A stretch of 31,632 bases of DNA from Micavibrio sp. UBA1672 (lineage in GTDB: Bacteria; Pseudomonadota; Alphaproteobacteria; Micavibrionales; Micavibrionaceae). Location: NCBI GenBank assembly GCA_002320665.1, contig DCKO01000086.1, positions 1 to 31,632 on the forward strand, written 5' to 3'. The notes under the pieces were generated by a model. That model saw only the letters and a list, made by a program, of their open reading frames with translations. It made no database searches and was not told the DNA's origin. Of this stretch, positions 16,125 through 22,297 are shown piece after piece. Both the position numbers and the translations under genes were made by a program. Position 1 is the first letter of the stretch, and every line of letters begins with the position of its first letter.

Positions 16125-16646
16125 TTATAGAGAAAGATCAGAAGCAGAATTATTTCCGGATGGCGGCTGATTATGAGTACCCTGAGAAGACCAATCATCT
16201 ATGAAATGAAATGGAAAATCATCGTCGGAAACCAGCCCTTCTCTAATTAAATGGTCGATGGCAATAGCAAAATGTTCATCCTTACCAATATGATATCCCA
16301 GTGGAAGAAGAGGATTCGCTTTTAATGAGAGACTTGGATGTTCTGCTGCCGCTTCTTTTAAAGCATAAAAGGCTGCTGTATTTGCCTCTAATATACTCTC
16401 ATTATACTTTTCATGTGCATCAGTAGACGAAGCCGTCTTTTCGGCAGGATGCTCAGCACGCGCACATAACTGCATAGCAATCTCTCGCTGTACTCCCATA
16501 TAAGATCGGTAATCCTCCATACGCTGGCCGAATTCATCTTCAGCCACAAAATGCGCAACCAAAACATTCTTATCTTTAGGAAGCACATCGACTTTCGTAA
16601 AGGTGTGTTTAGCATCACCCCAAGGTGATCCAAATTTAAGTATCAT
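16125..16646 (-). CDS. Unknown soluble protein (173 aa)
   Basis: The gene reads leftward from ATG 16646 behind a modest GGA-rich site. The product starts MILKFGSPWGDAKHTFTKVDVLP and is acidic, with a helical middle (HEKYNESILEANTAAFYALKEAAAEHP) and a low-complexity polar C-terminus (SSQGTHNQPPSGNNSASDL). It shows no signal peptide, membrane segment or catalytic motif. It is convergent with the 294-aa gene, 27 nt stop to stop. A GC-rich hairpin (16713-16738) lies in its leader. Function unknown. Confidence 0.55.
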   Translation of the reverse strand: MILKFGSPWGDAKHTFTKVDVLPKDKNVLVAHFVAEDEFGQRMEDYRSYMGVQREIAMQLCARAEHPAEKTASSTDAHEKYNESILEANTAAFYALKEAAAEHPSLSLKANPLLPLGYHIGKDEHFAIAIDHLIREGLVSDDDFPFHFIDDWSSQGTHNQPPSGNNSASDLSL

Positions 16647-16712
16647 ATTCCATCCATTCCTTTAGAGTGACATATGCACAAGCCACCATATGGTTTCAAA
16701 AGCATACGCACG

Positions 16713-16738
16713 CGCTCCCTACATCAAGAAAGGGAGCG
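16713..16738. other. Hairpin in the leader of the 173-aa gene
   Basis: CGCTCCCT (16713-16720) and AGGGAGCG (16731-16738) are perfect 8-bp inverted arms with a 10-nt loop and no T-run on either strand. It is 67 nt upstream of the leftward gene, so it may be an operator or leader structure. Confidence 0.4.
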
Positions 16739-16903
16739 ATTACCAACATTAATAAAGCTAAAATTTTGTCTTTATGAGGGAACTTTTATTGTTCTTTTCA
16801 TTATCCCTAGACATATGTGTACAATCTATTCAGACAAACATTATTTCCATATTACAAGATATTTGTCAAATATTTTTTGGGCACACCCCCATATAAAGAA
16901 CAA

Positions 16904-17017
16904 TTAGTTCCAAAACACCCAGCAAAATATTAACCCTGCAATAAACCCGACAATTGCACCGCTGCACGCGACAAACATATAGGCAATCAACATTGCCGAA
17001 CCGTGATTATCATCCAT
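16904..17017 (-). CDS. Small single-pass membrane protein (37 aa)
   Basis: ATG 17017-17015 follows AAAGGAG at a good distance. The product is a short polar start (MDDNHGSA), one long hydrophobic helix rich in Gly and Ala (MLIAYMFVACSGAIVGFIAG), and a WVFWN end. This is typical of tiny inner-membrane proteins, including toxins and holin-like peptides, but nothing in the sequence decides between them. Two hairpins (17047-17126) lie in its presumed leader, and a copy of the repeat ATTGTTCTT (16896-16904, minus strand) ends at its last base. Confidence 0.6.
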   Translation of the reverse strand: MDDNHGSAMLIAYMFVACSGAIVGFIAGLIFCWVFWN

Positions 17018-17046
17018 TTAAACAACTCCTTTCCCGCTTTATAGGC

Positions 17047-17097
17047 GAGTACGGCATCTCGATTATTCAGTGTGGGAAAAGATGCCGTACTCTTTTT
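17047..17097 (+). terminator. Long-stem hairpin with T5 (terminator on + strand, leader structure on - strand)
   Basis: GAGTACGGCATCT (17047-17059) pairs perfectly with AGATGCCGTACTC (17080-17092), followed by TTTTT. The 13-bp stem is strong. On the plus strand it would stop a transcript for which no gene is seen; on the minus strand it is in the leader of the 37-aa gene. Confidence 0.55.
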
Positions 17098-17098
17098 G

Positions 17099-17126
17099 AT
17101 AAAGGTACTGTATTCAGTACCTTTAT
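17099..17126. repeat. Perfect interrupted palindrome
   Basis: ATAAAGGTACTG (17099-17110) and CAGTACCTTTAT (17115-17126) flank TATT. It directly follows the hairpin above and lies 70 nt before the XRE gene at 17194. The GGTACT/AGTACC half-sites also occur at 22157-22170, so it may be a regulator site rather than an RNA structure. Confidence 0.5.
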
Positions 17127-17193
17127 ATATTCTCTATCACACCAATGCTAAAAATGACAAGAGCCATTTAGACAAATATCTTGGTGCGTCACA

Positions 17194-17466
17194 TTGGATA
17201 TAAAAACAGAGCAATCAAAACTGATTAAAACGCTGCGTCAAAGACAAGGTTTAACGCAAAAACAACTGGCGGAACGCTCCGGCCTTGGCTTATCTAGCAT
17301 CAAAGAATTGGAAACAGATGTCAGAATGGCAAAAGTCGAAACACTCTTTAAACTCGCAGAAGGCCTTGATATCACACCGATGCTTTTGTTCATGCCGTTG
17401 TGGGATGCGTGGCGCGGTGAAAGTACGACTTTAGAAGCTCTTTCGAAGCACTCAAAAACAAAATAA
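17194..17466 (+). CDS. Small XRE-family transcriptional regulator (90 aa)
   Basis: The product is a helix-turn-helix protein: LIKTLRQRQGLTQKQLAERSGLGLSSIKELETD (about 10-42) is a classic Cro/CI-type HTH, followed by VETLFKLAEGLDITPMLLF. The start is a TTG at 17194, with no better start in frame and only weak GGTG upstream; a small shift is possible. The C-terminal 30 residues are short and variable. It probably regulates the recombinase unit downstream or the 37-aa gene upstream. Copies of ATTGTTCTT lie on both sides of it. Confidence 0.8.
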   Translation: MDIKTEQSKLIKTLRQRQGLTQKQLAERSGLGLSSIKELETDVRMAKVETLFKLAEGLDITPMLLFMPLWDAWRGESTTLEALSKHSKTK

Positions 17467-17484
17467 TAGCGTTTCCGAAACAAC

Positions 17485-17504
17485 AATGTTCTTGAATTGT
17501 TCTT
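17485..17504 (+). repeat. Tandem candidate regulator sites (TGTTCTT repeats)
   Basis: AATGTTCTT (17485-17493) and ATTGTTCTT (17496-17504) are 11 nt apart, one helical turn. Exact ATTGTTCTT also occurs at 16788-16796 (+) and 16896-16904 (-). The set brackets the XRE gene. Regulator identity is inference. Confidence 0.45.
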
Positions 17505-17622
17505 TTATTTTTGATACGCTCATCATTCTCAACACAGATAACAGGTCTTAACGCATACGGCGAAGCGTGTATTTCTCCTTTCCGCGAACACCTGCCTGAA
17601 TAATATCCAAACATAATAAAAC

Positions 17623-17666
17623 CAAGCATACCCGCCCGAAACCATCGGCGCGGTTTGTTATGCTTG
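17623..17666. promoter_or_regulatory. Nested inverted repeat upstream of the recombinase unit
   Basis: Outer arms CAAGCATA (17623-17630) and TATGCTTG (17659-17666) enclose inner arms AAACC (17639-17643) and GGTTT (17652-17656). The structure ends 23 nt before the GTG start of the 59-aa gene and could be an operator or a leader hairpin. Confidence 0.45.
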
Positions 17667-17689
17667 CATAATAACGAAAGGGGGTAACT

Positions 17690-17869
17690 GTGATTTGGGA
17701 TAATACGCCAAATACCTATCATCAGAAAAACGCTTCTAACAAAGCAACTTCCAAATATGATCCCAGAATAATTGAAATTGTACGGTCTTTTGCTCGCAAT
17801 GCTGCCGAAAAAGCGTATAATGACGCTATTCAAAATACATTGAGACAGGAGCAAGAGCGCCATGACTAG
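17690..17869 (+). CDS. Small protein preceding the recombinase (59 aa)
   Basis: A GTG start at 17690 follows AAAGGGGG, a very strong ribosome site, and the frame runs to TAG at 17867-17869, overlapping the recombinase ATG by 8 nt. The product starts MIWDNTPNTYHQKNASNKAT and ends in a charged helix (IVRSFARNAAEKAYNDAIQNTLRQEQERHD). Tight overlap implies translational coupling. It could be a directionality or accessory factor of the recombinase, but it shows no known motif. Confidence 0.65.
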   Translation: MIWDNTPNTYHQKNASNKATSKYDPRIIEIVRSFARNAAEKAYNDAIQNTLRQEQERHD

Positions 17870-19550
17870 AGTTGCTATCTACGCCCGCTATTCATCCGAA
17901 GAGTTACAGGATGATGCATCCATTGAAGATCAAATCCGCCTTTGCCAAGAGCGCGTAAAAGCCCAAGGTGGCGAGGTGATGAATTGCTACACCGATCATG
18001 GAATATCAGGTGCGAGCATGATTTTACGCCCCGGTGTACAGCAGCTTGTTCAAGATGGTTTAGCAGGAAAGTATGATGCGGTTTATACCGAAGCCTTAGA
18101 CCGCCTCTCTCGTGATCAGGAAGATATTGCTGGTATTTATAAACGCATGACATTTATGGGCATCAAAATCTTCACGCTCTCCGAAGGTGAAATCAATGAA
18201 ATGCACATCGGGTTGAAAGGTACGATGTCAGCTATTTTCCTGAAAGATTTAGCCGATAAAACGCGTAGAGGTTTGCGCGGACGTATTGAAAAAGGGAAAT
18301 CCGGTGGCGGTAAAAGTTATGGCTATGATGTGATCAGACAGTGGAATGAGCATGGCGAGCCTATCTGCGGCGAACGTAAAATCAACAAAGAACAAGCCGC
18401 CATTGTGAACCGTATATTCCGTGAATATTTATCGGGCATATCACCAAAAGCCATTGCAAAACAATTAAACGAAGAAAAAATTCCGGGGCCGTCCGGCAAA
18501 GGATGGGGGCCGACAAGCATATATGGGCATCGCTCACGTGGCACAGGCATTTTGAACAATGAGCTTTATATCGGGCAATTGGTCTGGAACCGCTTACGCT
18601 ATATCAAAAACCCCGACACCGGAAAACGCGTTTCACGTTTGAATGATGAAAAAGACTGGATCAGAACCGAAGTGCCTGAGCTTCGTATTGTTGATCAAGA
18701 GCTTTGGGATAAGGTGAAAGATAAACAAGGTGAAATCCAAAAGCAGCATAAAGAATTCTGGGGCAAGAAACGCCCACCGCATTTATTCTCTTACCTGCTG
18801 AAATGCGGGTGTTGTGGCGGCGGATTTAGCAAAATATCAAAAGATCGCTACGGATGCTCTACAGCGCGTAATAAAGGCACGTGTGATAACATGCAAAGCA
18901 TTCGTCAAGATCAGCTTGAGGGCGCAATCCTGAGCGCTCTAAAGAACCACTTGATGGATGAAGAGCTTTGCAAGGTCTTTTGTGAAGAATATACGCGGCA
19001 TATGAATGAATTGCGTTCAGCACATAATGCAAAGCGCGCATCATATGAGAAGGAACTAGCAAAACTGATTAAAGCAGAATCTAAAATGATTGATGCTATC
19101 TGTGAAGGATATGCAAATGAGGCACTAAAAGAAAAAATGCATTCGAATGAAGCGCGTCAAAAAGAATTAAAAGCTTTGTTGGAAGAAAAGGATGAAATTA
19201 AAGTTTTGATGCATCCGGGCATTGCCAATCAATATCACAAGGAAATCACCGAACTCATTGCATCACTGGGTACGGGTGAGCGCAGGCAGGAAGCTTCGCA
19301 ATTGATTCGTTCGCTCATTGATAAAATTGTACTCTCTCCATCAGACGGTGGATTGGTTGTTGATTTACATGGGGATTTGGCGGGTATTCTTGGCATCTCT
19401 GCCAGAGGGCATTATTCGAAAACAGAGCAGAAATTACTGTTTGATCAAATCGAAGAAATCGCCGGAAACCCTGGTAAATCAGGCGATACAGAAAAACAGG
19501 TTAAGATGGTTGCGGGAGCAGGATTTGAACCTGCGACCTTCAGGTTATGA
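17862..19550 (+). CDS. Large serine recombinase (site-specific integrase)
   Basis: This 562-aa protein belongs to the large serine recombinases, which cut and religate all four DNA strands through a serine. The resolvase domain starts MTRVAIYARYSSEEL with catalytic Ser at about 11, and ALDRLSRD carries conserved active-site arginines. The recombinase domain follows (about 165-300). A zinc ribbon begins CGCC (315-318) and includes YGCSTARNKGTC. A coiled coil of about 375-450 comes next. The last 14 residues (MVAGAGFEPATFRL) are not family sequence: they are translated from a tRNA-fMet 3' fragment, and the stop falls in its anticodon loop. It probably moved the element to its left. Confidence 0.93.
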   Translation: MTRVAIYARYSSEELQDDASIEDQIRLCQERVKAQGGEVMNCYTDHGISGASMILRPGVQQLVQDGLAGKYDAVYTEALDRLSRDQEDIAGIYKRMTFMGIKIFTLSEGEINEMHIGLKGTMSAIFLKDLADKTRRGLRGRIEKGKSGGGKSYGYDVIRQWNEHGEPICGERKINKEQAAIVNRIFREYLSGISPKAIAKQLNEEKIPGPSGKGWGPTSIYGHRSRGTGILNNELYIGQLVWNRLRYIKNPDTGKRVSRLNDEKDWIRTEVPELRIVDQELWDKVKDKQGEIQKQHKEFWGKKRPPHLFSYLLKCGCCGGGFSKISKDRYGCSTARNKGTCDNMQSIRQDQLEGAILSALKNHLMDEELCKVFCEEYTRHMNELRSAHNAKRASYEKELAKLIKAESKMIDAICEGYANEALKEKMHSNEARQKELKALLEEKDEIKVLMHPGIANQYHKEITELIASLGTGERRQEASQLIRSLIDKIVLSPSDGGLVVDLHGDLAGILGISARGHYSKTEQKLLFDQIEEIAGNPGKSGDTEKQVKMVAGAGFEPATFRL

Positions 19551-19552
19551 GC
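19507..19552 (-). other. Attachment-site core: 3' fragment of initiator tRNA-Met
   Basis: Read leftward, 46 nt match the 3' part of an alphaproteobacterial initiator tRNA-Met: the CAT anticodon loop in GCTCATAACC, a complete T-arm (GCAGG-TTCAAAT-CCTGC), acceptor strand and CCA end at 19507. The 5' half is absent: sequence to the right of 19552 does not continue the tRNA. It is therefore an att core, not a functional tRNA gene. Element sequence seems to lie on both sides. Confidence 0.88.
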
Positions 19553-19660
19553 ATTACCAAAGCAAATCATCACAACAAATCACAATAGATAATAACAACA
19601 GATTCAATAGCTTATCAAGAATTATCTTTTGTAGCTTGTTGCTGTTTTAGGTCTTTTTTT

Positions 19661-19719
19661 GTGTCCAACTGTGCCAAGAGTGTGCCACGAAATGCTCGAA
19701 AGGGTTTTTAGTGTGCCAC
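19661..19719 (+). repeat. Cluster of GTGTGCCAC-like repeats, candidate integrase arm sites
   Basis: GTGTCCAAC (19661-19669), CTGTGCCAA (19669-19677), and two exact AGTGTGCCAC copies (19679-19688, 19710-19719) are clustered 110-170 nt from the tRNA core. Such clusters near an att core are typical of arm-type sites bound by tyrosine integrases. Confidence 0.4.
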
Positions 19720-20013
19720 AGAAATCCCCCCCCCGTACCCTTCAATTTTTATATACATAAGAAGCCGATTCACGTTGGGCAAATTTCAAGTGTCCCGCAT
19801 CATTTGTTGCAATCCTGAGTTTTTATGAATACAAAGAATATGAGCTTGTCGAAAAAGGGCAGCTTGGGGCTTTACAACCTCACTAACGCGGTCAAAAGAC
19901 ATCAGGCCGTTATTCGTGATGTCGCTTTCTCAATTAGGGTTGGGATGGCGGCGGAATATAAGAGCGCTTGCGTGAATACGCTGCGCCGTTCGTTAGACGG
20001 TTGTAAACATCCC

Positions 20014-20049
20014 AGCTACCAGAGAATTGGCTCTGGTGGCTTTTGTTTT
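20014..20049 (+). terminator. Strong intrinsic terminator
   Basis: AGCTACCAGAG (20014-20024) pairs with CTCTGGTGGCT (20031-20041; one G-T pair) and is followed by TTTGTTTT. No firm gene precedes it, so it ends either a non-coding transcript or a small unrecognised gene in 19825-20013. Confidence 0.75.
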
Positions 20050-20061
20050 AAGCGTGGTTTT

Positions 20062-20460
20062 ATGTGGGAAACAATACAGTTTCTATTAGCTATTTTAATT
20101 GCACTTTGGTTTGTATTAGGACTTTTGTATGCCTTATACAAAAAGATAAAAGAAGTGGGGGCAATTGAAAGTTTTAAAAACTTTGCCGGTGGAATAGTCG
20201 TACTAATAATTCTGCTCTTTTTGATAGGTACAGGATATGAAATCTGGAATCAGACATGTCTCGGTGTTTTTAGTGACAAGAGAGAATGTGAAGTACAAAG
20301 GGATTTTCAAACTGACTTGAGGTTTTGCAGAGAACAAAGTTTGGAAACGTGTAAAATCTTAATAGAAGATAACGAGACATTCGGAGGCGATAAATATGAA
20401 CAGTGCTTAGATAAGACGCGTTGTAAGTGCATGAGCAGTAATAATCACAAATGTGAATGA
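20062..20460 (+). CDS. Two-helix membrane protein with Cys-rich tail (133 aa)
   Basis: The ATG at 20062 gives a protein starting in a membrane helix (MWETIQFLLAILIALWFVLGLLYALY), then a second helix (GGIVVLIILLFLIGTGYEIW), then about 75 residues with eight cysteines, several spaced as in disulfide-bonded or metal-binding tails (CREQSLETC, CLDKTRCKC). The same frame is open back to 19825, but a terminator sits in that extension, so the short form is preferred; its ribosome site is weak. Function unknown. The next gene starts 3 nt after its stop. Confidence 0.55.
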   Translation: MWETIQFLLAILIALWFVLGLLYALYKKIKEVGAIESFKNFAGGIVVLIILLFLIGTGYEIWNQTCLGVFSDKRECEVQRDFQTDLRFCREQSLETCKILIEDNETFGGDKYEQCLDKTRCKCMSSNNHKCE

Positions 20461-20463
20461 TGT

Positions 20464-20790
20464 ATGGTAGATGGTCAAATGAACAGACAAAACCTGAAAT
20501 TACCCTATATATTTGTAATATTGCTTTCGTTGATTGCAGTGTTTCCTATGCCCTATGGGTATTACTCTATTTTAAGGATTTGCGTGTGCGTGTGCGGATT
20601 ACTTACTGCGTATATTGATTTTCAAAATGGGAAGCCAAAAGTCACAACATGGCTTTGTATTTTGCTGGCTGTGATTTTTAATCCAGTCATACCAATACAT
20701 TTAACGAGAGAAATTTGGCTTGTCCTGAATGTTATAGCGGCTTGGCTGTTTGGATATTTGACATATAATATAAGTCGCAAAGAAGATTAA
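20464..20790 (+). CDS. Small integral membrane protein, DUF6804-like (108 aa)
   Basis: Four hydrophobic stretches are visible. The pattern MPYGYYSILRI ... NPVIPIHLTREIWLVLNVIAAWLFGYL matches my memory of the DUF6804 family (YGYY, NP-IPIHL-R-IW). Function is unknown for that family. An internal ATG at 20479 is a possible alternative start. It is tightly spaced after the two-helix protein (3 nt) and 25 nt before the next gene, so the three probably form an operon. Confidence 0.65.
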   Translation: MVDGQMNRQNLKLPYIFVILLSLIAVFPMPYGYYSILRICVCVCGLLTAYIDFQNGKPKVTTWLCILLAVIFNPVIPIHLTREIWLVLNVIAAWLFGYLTYNISRKED

Positions 20791-20815
20791 ATATTAAAGA
20801 TGACGCTATATAAAA

Positions 20816-21571
20816 ATGATATTTTTTAAAAAAGTGATACCTATATTTTGTGTTTTTGCGTTTTATTCATTTAACGCTTATGCATCTCTCTCTGCGAATA
20901 AATATAGTAAGTTTCAAAGCACGTTAATTATTCATACTGGTGATACCGGACGCTACAAGGAAAACTTTGTTCGGATCGCTCCTATGCGCACCTTAGAAGA
21001 ATATAAAGCAGATCAACAAACCGCCAAAGCAAAACCTTCTGAAACGACAGGTGTTTTGGTTACTTTTTTAATTGTAGCTTTAACCATTTTTGCCGTGATG
21101 AAGCTTAGCAATGAAGAAAACGATAGCACAGAAAAAAATGAAGAAGGAAACTCTGACTGTAAGAAAAAAAACATAATATCCAAAAAAGAGTTTTTAAACC
21201 GTGTATGCAAAACTGAATTAGATAAAGAAGAATTTTTAGATGATTTAGGAGAAGAAGCTCTGGAAAGAGCCATAGAATATTCTTATAAAGCAAAAGAGAA
21301 AATGCCTAGTATTGGTTTTTTATCTGTTAAAAATAGGATGAATAGTTTTCTATCAGTTTGTCACTATTTAGATAAAATGGTTGAACTAGGAAATCTATCG
21401 CCTAACGAAGCTCAAATTGTATTAATAATATTAAGACTTAAAGAAAAAAAGTTTGAGAAAGCCATAATTATGTTTGAAATTCAATCACGGAAGTTAAGCA
21501 TTGAAGCAAGAATAGAACTACCAGATACAGCAACTCAATATTTATCTGGAATGGTGCATATAGGATATTAA
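20816..21571 (+). CDS. Unknown protein with signal peptide or anchor and an internal membrane helix (251 aa)
   Basis: The N-terminus (MIFFKKVIPIFCVFAFYSFNAYAS) is a likely Sec signal peptide. A polar stretch of about 50 residues with a VRIAPMRTLEEYKADQQ segment follows, then a membrane helix (GVLVTFLIVALTIFAVMKL, about 79-97). The remaining 150 residues are charged and helical, probably cytoplasmic, with an SLSPNEAQIVLIILRLKEKKFEKA-like end. I do not recognise it. Its last 4 nt overlap the end of the leftward gene at 21568. Confidence 0.6.
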   Translation: MIFFKKVIPIFCVFAFYSFNAYASLSANKYSKFQSTLIIHTGDTGRYKENFVRIAPMRTLEEYKADQQTAKAKPSETTGVLVTFLIVALTIFAVMKLSNEENDSTEKNEEGNSDCKKKNIISKKEFLNRVCKTELDKEEFLDDLGEEALERAIEYSYKAKEKMPSIGFLSVKNRMNSFLSVCHYLDKMVELGNLSPNEAQIVLIILRLKEKKFEKAIIMFEIQSRKLSIEARIELPDTATQYLSGMVHIGY

Positions 21572-21774
21572 GGGTTAATTTTCTTCAAAGCCCCTCTAAT
21601 AGCCTTAATCCCTTCTGACCTTAAGCCATGTTTATAGGCATTCATCTTGCTTATATCCTTGCCCTCTGTGGTCTTTGCGCCTGTGCTTTGTTCCCATGGC
21701 TTCCAGCTCTTTATCATTTCTGCTTGGCGTTTTTTGCGTTCCGGTGTCCAGCCGTTCAATAGTTCGTTCGTCAC
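21568..21774 (-). CDS. Short protein with an HGLRS motif (68 aa)
   Basis: It begins at a GTG two bases after the stop of the gene upstream, so translation is probably coupled. The product is basic: WTPERKKRQAEMIKSWKPWEQSTGAKTTEGKDISKMNAYKHGLRSEGIKAIRGALKK. The arrangement TG-KT-EGK ... N-A-KHGLRS recurs in small proteins of mobile and phage DNA as I remember it, with no proven function. It ends tail to tail with the 251-aa gene. Confidence 0.6.
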   Translation of the reverse strand: MTNELLNGWTPERKKRQAEMIKSWKPWEQSTGAKTTEGKDISKMNAYKHGLRSEGIKAIRGALKKINP

Positions 21775-21776
21775 TT

Positions 21777-22139
21777 TTAGCTATCCCCATTATTGATTTG
21801 CTGATTATAGGCATGGTTATTCTGGATAAGCGTATTGGCTCTTGGGTGGTGCATGGCGTTTAGACTTGTCAGAGTTTTTCGGCTTTGTTCCTGAGCTTTG
21901 AGGGCTAGGTGCATAAGACTAATACGGGAATGCGCTGTAGGGGCTTGTATAGACATTTCCAGCACGTTCTCAAAGATAGAGGCAAGCGTTATGGATTGGG
22001 CAAGCAAGATTGATTGGATATGCGTAGTATCGCCGCCCTGAATTTCCTTGGTTAATTCATGCAGATCATAAGCAAGGGTTTTAAGTTCCTTACCCTGCCG
22101 GATTGCCAATTCATTCTTTGTCGCGGTGTCTAAGTGCAT
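21777..22139 (-). CDS. Helical protein upstream of the HGLRS protein (120 aa)
   Basis: The start ATG (22139) has AAGGAG upstream (revcomp of 22148-22153). The product, MHLDTATKNELAIRQGKELKTLAYDLHELTKEI..., is all-helical with a Gln- and Asn-rich C-terminus (NNHAYNQQINNGDS). It forms a two-gene unit with the 68-aa gene behind the palindrome GGTACTATAGTACC. It has no known motif. A paired regulatory or toxin-antitoxin role is possible from layout only. Confidence 0.6.
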   Translation of the reverse strand: MHLDTATKNELAIRQGKELKTLAYDLHELTKEIQGGDTTHIQSILLAQSITLASIFENVLEMSIQAPTAHSRISLMHLALKAQEQSRKTLTSLNAMHHPRANTLIQNNHAYNQQINNGDS

Positions 22140-22156
22140 AATCAAAACTCCTTAAC

Positions 22157-22170
22157 GGTACTATAGTACC
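22157..22170 (-). promoter_or_regulatory. Perfect 14-bp palindrome over the start of the 120-aa/68-aa unit
   Basis: GGTACTATAGTACC reads the same on both strands and lies three bases upstream of the ribosome site, where a repressor bound would block transcription or its early steps. The half-sites match those at 17099-17126. Confidence 0.55.
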
Positions 22171-22297
22171 ACTTTAAAGTTTATGCAAACTTCGATTAAG
22201 TAACTTTGATTGTAATAAAATACTGTGTTTACAATTTTTAACACTTATAATAAACGAGTAATGTAATTATAAAAAATTTTAAGGAAGGCCTGTATAT

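Larger units (their letters stand above)
19553..20061. other. Region right of the tRNA-fMet core without a firm gene
   Basis: AT-rich sequence with arm-like repeats (19661-19719) is followed by C8 at 19726-19733. A more GC-rich block at about 19840-20010 then runs into a strong terminator (20014-20049). The frame 19825-20061 is open and joins the next gene in frame, but it has no ribosome site and would have to read through the terminator. It may be a leader or a small RNA. Confidence 0.35.

Noticed and set aside
16674..17151. Rightward frames of 77 and 65 codons
   Set aside because: No ribosome sites, Ile/His/Arg-rich random look. They overlap a better leftward 37-aa gene and hairpins.
17390..17863. 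Leftward 157-codon frame with hydrophobic stretches
   Set aside because: It is antisense to the 59-aa gene and the XRE gene end. It has no ribosome site, and the hydrophobicity follows from the opposite strand's codons.
19507..19552. Functional initiator tRNA gene
   Set aside because: Only the 3' 46 nt are present. The D-arm and 5' acceptor strand are missing to the right.
19318..19650. Second frame across the recombinase end containing WLREQDLNLRPSGYE
   Set aside because: That peptide is just another frame of the tRNA fragment. The recombinase frame has continuous family sequence up to the fragment.
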